32,849 nucleotides of DNA from Saprospiraceae bacterium (GCA_020630525.1 JAHDBF010000010.1:1-32849), one strand, 5' to 3'; positions 1-9,196 are shown, numbered from the stretch's first letter. Notes: generated by a model not told the origin, from the letters alone. Made by a program: numbers and translations.

Positions 1-528
1 TGGGGTGAAGAGGATATGGTCATACAATCATATACGCCTGGAGGTTATTACCAAGCTAAAAAATATACCCTAGAGTGGGCAAGCAAAAAATCTATTGAAA
101 AGTATTTGTTTTCTGTTTTCGATGAAGACCTAAATACGATCTATACAGAAGAGGTTGCAACGAATTCAATCAAATTTGATTTCGGCACCTTAGTCTCTGA
201 TAAAGTATATTATTGGCAAATATTTGCATATGAAGAAAGAGCCATAAGCCCACCTGTGACTTTCGAAATTTTATCGTCTGAGGCTATCGAAGAAATTCAT
301 GAACGCTACCAAAGATCCAATATTTATGCAGAAGCTGGTAGTACTGTTCAACGATTAATGCAAACTGTTGCTTACGAAGAAGCAAAATTATATATCGATT
401 GCTACGCTAATTATGAAGACATGCTAAAGCAGGAAAAGAGAAATGACTTTGTTAGAATTAATTATGCAGCATACTGTTTAAGAATGGGACAGAATCTTAA
501 TGCAAAAAAAATAATAGAAAAAATCTAG
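1..528 (+). CDS. C-terminal part of a secreted FecR-like/Fn3-like protein, truncated by the window edge; paralogue of the 7695-8636 product
   Basis: Frame 1 is open from base 1 (tgg ggt gaa gag gat atg = WGEEDM...), so the ATG at 16 is not necessarily the start. The segment 'YTLEWASKKSIEKYLFSVFDEDLNTIYTEEVATNSIKFDFGTLVSDKVYYWQIFAYE' resembles 'FAWTHSCDNCEYIFTINDLASKEIVFSSMTTEKEFSLENPRKYLSENRDYFWSVKLA' of the 313-aa protein, followed by a similar helical tail. Confidence 0.65.
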   Translation, partial: WGEEDMVIQSYTPGGYYQAKKYTLEWASKKSIEKYLFSVFDEDLNTIYTEEVATNSIKFDFGTLVSDKVYYWQIFAYEERAISPPVTFEILSSEAIEEIHERYQRSNIYAEAGSTVQRLMQTVAYEEAKLYIDCYANYEDMLKQEKRNDFVRINYAAYCLRMGQNLNAKKIIEKI

Positions 529-2736
529 TTATTCTTTAAAGTATCTTTGACTAAGCAATATGTATTCTTCTGAAAGGATTAGTTCTTTCATATTAGGATC
601 ATCATTTAATAATTCTAATTGATCGAAACCTGCTTTAAATGCTTCTTGCATATAAGTCAAGCTTCGGCTATTTTCGTTTTTTGACGCATAAATAGATGCC
701 AACAAATAGTAGGCAAATCCGTCTTTAGGAAAATTGTTAACATAGGATAATAATTCTATTTCTGCATTTTCTACATCTCCAGAATAGTAATAATATTCAA
801 TCATTCCTTGATATGCCTCTAGTGCATTAGGTCGATATTTTCGTATGTTTTCAAAATGAAATTTGGATTTTTCTAGCCTATTGGTTGTTAAATAAAGATG
901 CCCAAGATTATTATTTACTAGTACATCAGAAGAGTCAAGAGAGAAGCTCTTATTCCAATACTTTTCACTGGTTATATAATCTTCTTTTTGATACGCCAAA
1001 TAGGCAAATTTGTTTAATACTAATGTAAAGTTACTATCTGACTCATACGCCTTATTTAAATGAACAAGCTGTAAGCTATCGTCTCCGTTATTTTCATAGG
1101 CGTCACTTAAGTTGTAATGAGCAAGCGAATTATTTGCGTCTATTTCAATTGCTTTTTTTCCAATGGCTATTGCCTTTTCAAATTGATTTGTCGTATTGTA
1201 TAAGTCACATAAGTTAGACCAAGCGAGTGTCCATTTAGGCGTTATGGCTAGAGTGGAATTGTAATATTTCTCTGCATTATCATAGTCTTTACAAACGAAT
1301 GATGCATATGCTTTTTCATTAAACGCAAACGCTGCTAAGGAGTCGATCTGTAAACAACTGTCTTGATATGCCATTGATTTTATAATCATCAATGTATCAT
1401 AATTTTGCTCTCCTTTTAATCTTAACTTTAAGCCTTCATAGTAATATGCTCTAGCTTTTAATTCATTATAATAAAAATGATCTTCACCTAATAGCTGCAT
1501 CGCTTTCCTGAGGTATTCTGGATAGTCAGTATATCCATCATCAAACTGCCATCTTCTCATTAACTCTTGCGAGTTGGCTTCTAGATATTTGTTAATGGAT
1601 TGCTGAGCTTCATCTTGTAAAGCTGCGGCTAAATTTCTTTGGTACAACCCAATGTTACTGTCAAACTCTTCGTATTCTTTAAGTTGTTCTAATATGTGCC
1701 AAGCAGATTTATTAGTAGGGTATAATAGGATTTTTTGATTTATCGCTAGATTAAACGCATGTATTAATTTTTGTATAACGGTGTCCTGGTATGCTGAACT
1801 TTCATTGTTCCTTGTTGAAGCAATTATCATATTTGTATTATCATCTAAAGTAGATTTTGGTTCTACTTTTCTATCGGTTAATGCTACTGTCGTTAATCTA
1901 TCCCCAACTGTCATTGGGTTTTGATTGTGTGGTGCAGCAGCGGCAGACACATTATCCTCAAGATATCTTTGAATTTCTTTTAAGTTTATAGTTCCATCAT
2001 CATCTGCATCTGCAAGTCCTTTCAATCCTTTTACCAAATAGTAAGAAAATATGCCTCGACCATTTCCCCATTCTGCACTTTCTAATGCAAATTCATTTGG
2101 TTGACATGACATTATTTTAGCCTCATTAGCGAATTGTTGTGATAGGTATGAAGCGGTAGTTTGTGATCCTTCATTTTCTTCTCCGGCAAGTGCACCTGAT
2201 CTACATGCATCAGTGATGACAGTTACTTTTGTTTCTTTTAGTGCAGATAGAGTAGCAACAATTTCCTTTAAATAGGTAAGCCCAAAAGTGCCACCACTCA
2301 TATAAACTTTATGAGGTGAATCCCAGCATAATAAAAATCCTGGTTGAGAAAGTAGATTACTTTCTACATCTCCATGACCTGAAAAATATATGATCGCTTC
2401 ATCTCCAGGATTTGATTCTTCTATTAGCCAATATAGAGCGGCAATGAAATTTCCTGCTGTTGCATGCTCGTTAGTTAATAATTTTAAATGTTCAGGATTG
2501 GTTATTCCTGATTTACTGCTTAATAAATATTCTGCAAAAATTTCTGCATCTATATGTGCATATTGTAAATCAGGGATTTGATCATTTTGATAATCGCTCA
2601 CTCCTACAACTACTGCTCTCAAAGTTCCAGTTGCTATGCTATCCTTTGCAGATCGTTTTGGTTTTAGCCCTTTGATTTGCGCAGCACAAATGTTGCATAA
2701 CAGTAACAAACTAATTATATAAACAACCCTATTCAT
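529..2736 (-). CDS. Exported caspase-fold (peptidase C14) protein with EF-hand-like loop and C-terminal TPR array
   Basis: Signal peptide MNRVVYIISLLLLCNICAAQ; His motif IIYFSGHGD; Cys motif VTVITDACRSG; EF-hand-like DADDDGTINLKE; repeated TPR-like helices to the C-terminus. Confidence 0.9.
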   Translation of the reverse strand: MNRVVYIISLLLLCNICAAQIKGLKPKRSAKDSIATGTLRAVVVGVSDYQNDQIPDLQYAHIDAEIFAEYLLSSKSGITNPEHLKLLTNEHATAGNFIAALYWLIEESNPGDEAIIYFSGHGDVESNLLSQPGFLLCWDSPHKVYMSGGTFGLTYLKEIVATLSALKETKVTVITDACRSGALAGEENEGSQTTASYLSQQFANEAKIMSCQPNEFALESAEWGNGRGIFSYYLVKGLKGLADADDDGTINLKEIQRYLEDNVSAAAAPHNQNPMTVGDRLTTVALTDRKVEPKSTLDDNTNMIIASTRNNESSAYQDTVIQKLIHAFNLAINQKILLYPTNKSAWHILEQLKEYEEFDSNIGLYQRNLAAALQDEAQQSINKYLEANSQELMRRWQFDDGYTDYPEYLRKAMQLLGEDHFYYNELKARAYYYEGLKLRLKGEQNYDTLMIIKSMAYQDSCLQIDSLAAFAFNEKAYASFVCKDYDNAEKYYNSTLAITPKWTLAWSNLCDLYNTTNQFEKAIAIGKKAIEIDANNSLAHYNLSDAYENNGDDSLQLVHLNKAYESDSNFTLVLNKFAYLAYQKEDYITSEKYWNKSFSLDSSDVLVNNNLGHLYLTTNRLEKSKFHFENIRKYRPNALEAYQGMIEYYYYSGDVENAEIELLSYVNNFPKDGFAYYLLASIYASKNENSRSLTYMQEAFKAGFDQLELLNDDPNMKELILSEEYILLSQRYFKE

Positions 2737-2738
2737 CT

Positions 2739-5700
2739 TTAATCTAATTGTGGTAAAGGAAGTGAATTAAGTATCGACTGGAAAATATGTTCTTCAGAAT
2801 ATTTTTCTAATTGACTGTCGTTTCTGATCACATATGGAAAATTAAACCCGCCATCAATAGCTTTTTGTAAATAGTCCAATGCTTCGGAATTTTGGTTTGT
2901 TATAGCATGTAATCTTGCCAGTGTGTAGTTTAATTCATACTCAGGAATGATCCCTTTCTTTGCTAAATTTTTATACTGTTCTATTGCCAATATTTTTTCA
3001 TCTCCTAAGTAAGAATTTTTGCTTTCTAATAAATATAATTTTGGATCGTCTTCAAAGTTAATTTCTCTTAATGCCAAAATGTTTTCTGTACACTTTGAAT
3101 ACCTTCCAGATTTCATATTATATTCAGCATAAAGGTTTAAGTGATTATACTCCAATTGATTATTTTCTGCCTGTAAGTCTAGTATGGAATGGATAGATTC
3201 AAAATGATAAAATGGCATAGCACTGTTAATGTATTCATCAGCAAAAGAACTATTTTGGGGATTATATTTTAGTGCATTTTCAAAGCAAGAGTAAGCAAGT
3301 TCTGTCTTATTAGATTTATTATATAGTATCCCTTTTCTAAAATTTATTTCTGCAACATAACTACTATCATACTCTTCTATATTTTCTATTGAAACTAGAT
3401 AGCTCAATGCTCTTTCTGGAATGTCAATTATGGGGTATATATAAAAGCTTAATTCTCTTTCAGTGCCAGGAGTAATTGTACTGACATTATGATCTATTTT
3501 TTGATGATTTAAGAATTCTATATCTTTTTCTTTCGATAGATACAGGTTATTATAGTTGTCCCAATTATATAGCAACATTCCAGCAAAATACTTGTATGTA
3601 TTTGCATTTTCTTTGTTCAATATTCTATCATCATAGAATCTCAATAATCTGTTTTTCGACAATGCCAAATCAAAGTTGCTCATACTAATGATGACGTTTT
3701 CCGCTTCTTTATATCGTTTTTGTGATTCCAATATTTCTAATAGTAAAAAGTAGGCAGCTGGTTCATTTAGTTTAATTCGTTGGGTGTAAATATTGATGGA
3801 TTTTTCAAATTTTTTCATTTGGGTATATACATTTGCCAATAGGTATTGAAGGTCTTCCGAAGGAAAATATGCAGCTATATATTTATCATAAACATGACAA
3901 TCTTGATATACTTGTGTTGAAAATAGTGCTTTGGCATCTTGTTCAAATTCATCATAACCTCTATGGTATGTGACGGCTTTTTGGTAGTAATACTCTGATT
4001 CTAGCCATTGACTATTTTGGTAGTAACTGTCTGCAAGATATTTATATGCAATAGGGTTGTCCATATCGTTATTTATGGCTGTTTTAAAATTTCTAATTGC
4101 AGCATGATAATTTCTTTGCTCTAAGTATTTAATGCCTTGTATAAAATATGCGAACACATCTTTTTTGTCAAATAGACTAGAATCCAACTTACAATCATCC
4201 GGAATAGAAACTGTTTCTGAATCTAAAAGATTAATGATCCCATCAGCGTCCTCATCCATTAGGTCAGGTGCCATTAAATTAAATCCCCTCTTTTTTAATT
4301 CTGCTTCATGGAAATTAAAATCTGCTTCTTCATAATTTGTTAATATAGAATATAATTGGCCTAATTCAAAGTAAGGTCTAAAGTGTCTGGAATTTGTTTT
4401 AATTGCTTTTAATAAATTTTCTTCTGCAACTAAATAGTTTTTTTGCATTGCTGCATTTCTTGCAAGTTGTACATAGCCATTATAAAGTTGTGGTCCTAAT
4501 TCGATAGACTTTCTTGAGTATTTTTCTCCTAGTTCAAAATCTCTATTTCTGAAATGTAGCGAGGATAAATTAGAATAAGGTAATGACCAAGTTGGTGCAA
4601 TCTCAATAGCTTTTTCAAAATATTTTTGTGCGTGTGGTTCTTTTTTTATTTTAGAAATTATTCCCATTTCATTTTGAATATATGCAGCTAATGGCTCTAA
4701 TGCAATAGCTTTTGATTGTTCTTGATATGCTATTTTTATAAGCGAGTCTCTATTCTTAAAATGTAAAATTTTAAGCCTTGCATTTAAGCCTTTAAAATAA
4801 TGTAACTTCACTGTCAAAATATGATTCAAGCTACTATTGTCATCTATTAATTCTAGCGCAACCTCTAGCATACTTATATATTCATTATAAATTTCTTTAT
4901 CTTTTGAATAGTATTGTCTCAATTCTAACTCGTCTTCGCTTCCATTTAAATAGGCATTAATGGCGTTTTGTACTTCATCATGTAATTTTGCAGCTAGTGC
5001 ATTTCTAAATGTTTTATAGTTGTCTTTTTTATCTAAATTTGACTTGTCAATTTCCAATTGATTAATGGCATGCTTTACAAGTTTTTCTTTCGATAATTTT
5101 GTCCATTCATTAAAGTTGTATTTTTCTCTTAGATTTGTCTCTCTTATAGATGCTAAGATTTTTCTTTCTTGGGATATGTCGATAGATTTTGAACCTAGAC
5201 TTTCTGAGGATGTATTGGTATTTTTCTCTGGATTTAATTTTAATACTGCTAATTCTTCGCTATCTACTATACTTATTGTTGTGAATTTTTTTCCTTCTAT
5301 GACAGGTACTTGCTCCTCCCGTTTAACCTTAATTACTTCTGCAGGAACATTGTCTTCAAGATATTCTTCTAATTCTATTAATGAAATCAATCCATCTTGT
5401 GTCTCATCATCAGCTAATCCTTTTAATCCATTTATAAGAAACCAAGAAAATACTCCTCTACCTCCGCCCCAGACTTGATCTTCTTGTGACAGCTGATCAG
5501 ATTGACATGAAGCAATCCTTATTTCATTTTTTTGAACTTTAGACAGTTGCGCACCTACTAAAGATTTTCCTCTATTATCAGAGCCAGCCAACTTGCCAGA
5601 GTGGCAAGCATCAGTAATAAGGATAACTTCGACCTCTTTAATAACGGATAGGGTATTAGCCATAATATTTATGTCTTCTATTCTTACCGCATTATTAAGG

Positions 5701-6119
5701 TAATTACCAAAAGGGGTATCATGGGCAATTAGAAATCCAAGTTCGTAAAGACTATTTTCAACATCTCCATGACCTGAAAAATAAAAGTACAATCGATCTC
5801 CTTTTTTTACTTTTTGTTCGATTTTGTCTTTTGCTAAATAGATATTAGCTATTGTTGCATTCTCATTTAATAGTAGCTCAATGTTTTCTGTTGGGACTGA
5901 ACCACCTGATTTGGAGAAAAGATAATTGGCAAATTCCTCTGCATCTTTATGAGCATAATTTAAGTCTCTGATGCGATCATCTTTATATTCTGAAATTCCA
6001 ATGATAATCCCATAAGTTTGCCCTTTAGTTGTTGATTTGGGTTTAAGAGATATTTGGCATTTAGCAATATTGTTGCTAACAAGAAATAGTGCTACAAGTA
6101 ATATATTTACTACTTTCAT
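2739..6119 (-). CDS. Exported caspase-fold (peptidase C14) protein with two Ca-binding-like loops and very long TPR array
   Basis: Signal peptide MKVVNILLVALFLVSNNIAKCQ; LYFYFSGHGD and VILITDACHSG motifs; DETQDGLISLIE and DEDADGIINLLD loops; many TPR-like repeats. Full-length similarity to the downstream 735-aa protein. Confidence 0.9.
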   Translation of the reverse strand: MKVVNILLVALFLVSNNIAKCQISLKPKSTTKGQTYGIIIGISEYKDDRIRDLNYAHKDAEEFANYLFSKSGGSVPTENIELLLNENATIANIYLAKDKIEQKVKKGDRLYFYFSGHGDVENSLYELGFLIAHDTPFGNYLNNAVRIEDINIMANTLSVIKEVEVILITDACHSGKLAGSDNRGKSLVGAQLSKVQKNEIRIASCQSDQLSQEDQVWGGGRGVFSWFLINGLKGLADDETQDGLISLIELEEYLEDNVPAEVIKVKREEQVPVIEGKKFTTISIVDSEELAVLKLNPEKNTNTSSESLGSKSIDISQERKILASIRETNLREKYNFNEWTKLSKEKLVKHAINQLEIDKSNLDKKDNYKTFRNALAAKLHDEVQNAINAYLNGSEDELELRQYYSKDKEIYNEYISMLEVALELIDDNSSLNHILTVKLHYFKGLNARLKILHFKNRDSLIKIAYQEQSKAIALEPLAAYIQNEMGIISKIKKEPHAQKYFEKAIEIAPTWSLPYSNLSSLHFRNRDFELGEKYSRKSIELGPQLYNGYVQLARNAAMQKNYLVAEENLLKAIKTNSRHFRPYFELGQLYSILTNYEEADFNFHEAELKKRGFNLMAPDLMDEDADGIINLLDSETVSIPDDCKLDSSLFDKKDVFAYFIQGIKYLEQRNYHAAIRNFKTAINNDMDNPIAYKYLADSYYQNSQWLESEYYYQKAVTYHRGYDEFEQDAKALFSTQVYQDCHVYDKYIAAYFPSEDLQYLLANVYTQMKKFEKSINIYTQRIKLNEPAAYFLLLEILESQKRYKEAENVIISMSNFDLALSKNRLLRFYDDRILNKENANTYKYFAGMLLYNWDNYNNLYLSKEKDIEFLNHQKIDHNVSTITPGTERELSFYIYPIIDIPERALSYLVSIENIEEYDSSYVAEINFRKGILYNKSNKTELAYSCFENALKYNPQNSSFADEYINSAMPFYHFESIHSILDLQAENNQLEYNHLNLYAEYNMKSGRYSKCTENILALREINFEDDPKLYLLESKNSYLGDEKILAIEQYKNLAKKGIIPEYELNYTLARLHAITNQNSEALDYLQKAIDGGFNFPYVIRNDSQLEKYSEEHIFQSILNSLPLPQLD

Positions 6120-6182
6120 TTTGGAGTTGTTTTAGGAATTAATCTAAATCTCTAACTATAAATCACAAGATTTTACATTAAC

Positions 6183-6220
6183 GTTACCTAAGTTACAAAA
6201 AAAATGCAGAATATGGTAAC
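6183..6220. promoter_or_regulatory. Divergent pair of GGTAAC elements (gttacc 6183-6188, ggtaac 6215-6220), candidate ECF -35 boxes
   Basis: Inverted GGTAAC hexamers between the divergent caspase-TPR and CHASE2 operons; the same hexamer lies at 9844-9849 ahead of the secreted coiled-coil/caspase pair. Confidence 0.35.
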
Positions 6221-6434
6221 ATATTTATAGTTCTGCTTTATTATAGTATTGACTGACTTATTGAGTTGATAGAGTGCAATTGCATTTTTGTAAATTGCAA
6301 AAGAGGATTGTAAATTGTCAATTCTGGATCTATCTCATGGTGTGGCTAAAAGTTAGATTTAATATTTTTAATTACTTCGTTGTATAAGTTGTAAATTAGA
6401 GTATCGTTCATGAAAAAAATAAAAACTAAATCCA

Positions 6435-7682
6435 TTGAAAGGACAAGTTAAACATGCATTTATTTACGCAATATTATCCACCTTATTGCTATTTGTATTG
6501 CATCATCTTCCGATAAATCATATTTTCATTGACCCATTTAGTGAAGCCATTAAGAGTCAAGATGTTACAGATATTTCTATATCAAAGTTGCGTGATCACC
6601 GTAAAGTAAAATTTGATGATAGAATTTTTATCATTAATTCTGAAATAACAGATAGAGCTTTAGTTGCTAAATCTGTCAATCAATTGTTGAAACATGATGT
6701 ATCTGCTATAGGTGTCGATTTGTTATTTGACAGTTTAAATAACAATTACAATGATACCATATTGGCAAATTCGCTAAATAACGAAAAGATAGTTTTAGGT
6801 TACTCTTTTGTAGAGCATAATCATGGGCATGGGCATTCTGAAAATTCGCATATGGAAATTAAAGATAAGAGTGCGGAAATATTTACAAAAGAATGTAAGC
6901 AAGGTTATGTAAATCTTGGAACACAAGATGGATTTACAGTTAGGACTTTTCAACCGGAATATACAGATAAAGGAAAAGTGTATAATTCTTTTTCAAAGCA
7001 ACTTGCTCAGATGAGAGACAAGAAAATCTCTAATATAGTAAATGACCGAAAGAACAAGATAGAGTGGATTAATTTTAGAAGAATGCAACCAGGAGATGTA
7101 AATATGAAATCTCCAATAAACAAGAATGAATTTGTACATTATCAGATGACAACTATGCGCCAGTTTGTTCAAGATTCCAGTTTGTATGCACCAAGTTTTT
7201 TTAAGGACAAAATTGTTTTGATTGGGTTTTGTGGTGAAAACGAAAATGCACTTTCCATGAAAGATAGATATTATACTTCTCTCAATGAACACACTAGCGG
7301 TAGGAGTATTCCAGATATGCATGGTGTAATTGTTCACGCTAATATTATATCAATGTTGCTGGATCGTGATTTTATAGATGAGATTCCAGAAAAAGTATTG
7401 TACTTAATTTCTTTTCTATTACTGTTTGTAAACTATTTTGTTTTTAAAAAAATATTAGCTAAAAAGATTTTGCTAGAATTTTGGGCAGTGCGTTTGGTCC
7501 AAATAATAGAATTTATCTTATTACTCGGTTTATGTTTAGTATTGATGTCTGCATTTAGTATTAAATTGGGTTTTATTCTGATTATTACTGCAGTTATAAT
7601 GTCCTTTGAACTGTTTGAATTCTATGACCATAAATTGGTAAACTATTTAAAAAAGCTTTTTTATAAATCTCCTAATCAGTAA
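6435..7682 (+). CDS. CHASE2-domain membrane sensor protein without recognisable output domain
   Basis: N-terminal TM (FIYAILSTLLLFVLHHL), CHASE2-like core (AIGVDLLFDS..., DKIVLIGF..., RSIPDMHGVIVHANIISMLLDRDFI), then C-terminal TM helices and a short tail. Start is TTG; an in-frame stop (taa, 6420-6422) lies just upstream. Confidence 0.85.
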   Translation: MKGQVKHAFIYAILSTLLLFVLHHLPINHIFIDPFSEAIKSQDVTDISISKLRDHRKVKFDDRIFIINSEITDRALVAKSVNQLLKHDVSAIGVDLLFDSLNNNYNDTILANSLNNEKIVLGYSFVEHNHGHGHSENSHMEIKDKSAEIFTKECKQGYVNLGTQDGFTVRTFQPEYTDKGKVYNSFSKQLAQMRDKKISNIVNDRKNKIEWINFRRMQPGDVNMKSPINKNEFVHYQMTTMRQFVQDSSLYAPSFFKDKIVLIGFCGENENALSMKDRYYTSLNEHTSGRSIPDMHGVIVHANIISMLLDRDFIDEIPEKVLYLISFLLLFVNYFVFKKILAKKILLEFWAVRLVQIIEFILLLGLCLVLMSAFSIKLGFILIITAVIMSFELFEFYDHKLVNYLKKLFYKSPNQ

Positions 7683-7694
7683 AATATTAGACTT

Positions 7695-8636
7695 ATGTTA
7701 TTCAAATCATTTTCAACTTCTATAAAAATTTCTTTCTTGGCATTAGCTATGTTAATGGCTTCCATTGGTCATTCGCAATATTATGTAATTGCAATTAAAG
7801 GAAAAGTATTTTGTATTCAAAAAGAATTAAATGAAGATACTTATGTGCAATTGACATATGGTGCGTTACAAGCTAATGGAAAAATAATATTGAAAGCAGG
7901 TGCCGCTGTCACTCTGTTAAATGAGCAAGATGATATTTGCAAACTTACTGAAGGAGAATACCTCTTAGAGAAACTCACTTTTAATTCTCATGAAAGCAAA
8001 TCTTCTATTTCAAAAATTTACAATTATTTTAAGTCTTTCTTTCTTGAGCATAAAGCAACAGAATCCAAAAATCATTACATGAATAAGGTCTATGCTATTT
8101 CTCGGGGAGAGAAGCAAGCACCTATTCTTGACTTTCCGTTGGACGGAAATATTTCTATGGATTTTAATAAGATTCCATTTGCATGGACACATTCTTGTGA
8201 TAATTGTGAATATATTTTTACAATTAATGATTTAGCGTCAAAAGAAATAGTATTCAGTTCCATGACTACTGAAAAAGAATTTTCTCTAGAAAATCCAAGA
8301 AAATACCTCAGCGAAAATAGAGACTATTTTTGGTCAGTAAAATTGGCTGGATCGGAACATTCCATTGAGTATGATAATAGAATATTTCATACAAGTCCAT
8401 ACGGAGAATTAAAGAAAGTATTAAGTCTTATAGATGATAAAATAAAAGACGTCAAGCTTTTTGAGAATGATGGTTCAGCTTTTATCTATACCTTAAGCAG
8501 CTTGGAATCCCAAGGAATGATAAATGAGGCTATTTTATTTGGTAAGCATACAACTGTCGATAGTATGCGTATAGAAAATGCATTATTAGAGAATTTTATT
8601 TATGATGTCGTAGCAAAAAATAACCTTAGTTTCTAA
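7695..8636 (+). CDS. Secreted FecR-like / Fn3-like (DUF928-reminiscent) protein
   Basis: Signal peptide SFLALAMLMASIGHSQ; FecR-like N-terminal beta segment (GKVFCIQKEL..VQLTYGALQANGKIILKAGAAVTLL); Ig/Fn3-like middle ('PILDFPLDG...FAWTHSCDNCEYIFTI...YFWSVKL'). Follows the CHASE2 gene by 12 bp. Confidence 0.6.
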   Translation: MLFKSFSTSIKISFLALAMLMASIGHSQYYVIAIKGKVFCIQKELNEDTYVQLTYGALQANGKIILKAGAAVTLLNEQDDICKLTEGEYLLEKLTFNSHESKSSISKIYNYFKSFFLEHKATESKNHYMNKVYAISRGEKQAPILDFPLDGNISMDFNKIPFAWTHSCDNCEYIFTINDLASKEIVFSSMTTEKEFSLENPRKYLSENRDYFWSVKLAGSEHSIEYDNRIFHTSPYGELKKVLSLIDDKIKDVKLFENDGSAFIYTLSSLESQGMINEAILFGKHTTVDSMRIENALLENFIYDVVAKNNLSF

Positions 8637-9196
8637 TCAGCTATTTTATTGAGCAATTCTATTGATTTACTAAAGTAGGGTTCTGTCAATAATGTAGATT
8701 TTTGAACAAGCGCAGTTTTATTTTCTCCTTGCCTAAATGAGATTAAAAAGTAAATCCATTCAATTTGATTTTGGAATTGAATGTTGTCAAACTGAATTTC
8801 GTTACTTTTCGCTTGCAATATATTTAGCGAATCTTTTAGGTACAGAATATTATATTTTATAAATAAGTCTTTTGGATTTTTAGAATGATATATTTTTTCT
8901 AAAACTAGATCATATTCTTTGTGAGATAATTCTGCAATGTATTTTTCTACTTTTGCGTTGCTTCTTGATTTTAAAACCTGAGGAAATTCGTATGCCGAAG
9001 CTGCTAATTTTTTTCGTGATGGAGTAGCACTACCATTGCCTAAAATAAACATTCCAACGATAAGTAATATTGATGCTGCAACAGCAATAATCTTTATTAA
9101 AGTAAGTGTAGAATACTTTGGCTTTAGAAGTTTTTTACGCTTGAATTCTTCATTTATTAATATTTTTATTATTTCTTCTTTTCTCTCGTTATTCAT
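8633..9196 (-). CDS. Single-TM anti-sigma-like membrane protein
   Basis: Short basic N-terminus, one TM (IKIIAVAASILLIVGMFILG), helical extracytoplasmic part; start overlaps the sigma factor stop by 4 bp (9193-9196). Confidence 0.65.
   Translation of the reverse strand: MNNERKEEIIKILINEEFKRKKLLKPKYSTLTLIKIIAVAASILLIVGMFILGNGSATPSRKKLAASAYEFPQVLKSRSNAKVEKYIAELSHKEYDLVLEKIYHSKNPKDLFIKYNILYLKDSLNILQAKSNEIQFDNIQFQNQIEWIYFLISFRQGENKTALVQKSTLLTEPYFSKSIELLNKIAD

Noticed and set aside
5065-5478. 137-aa plus-strand ORF
   Set aside because: Antisense to the 1126-aa caspase gene, no recognisable motif.
6993-7337. 114-aa minus-strand ORF
   Set aside because: Antisense to the CHASE2 gene; no start context or family signal.
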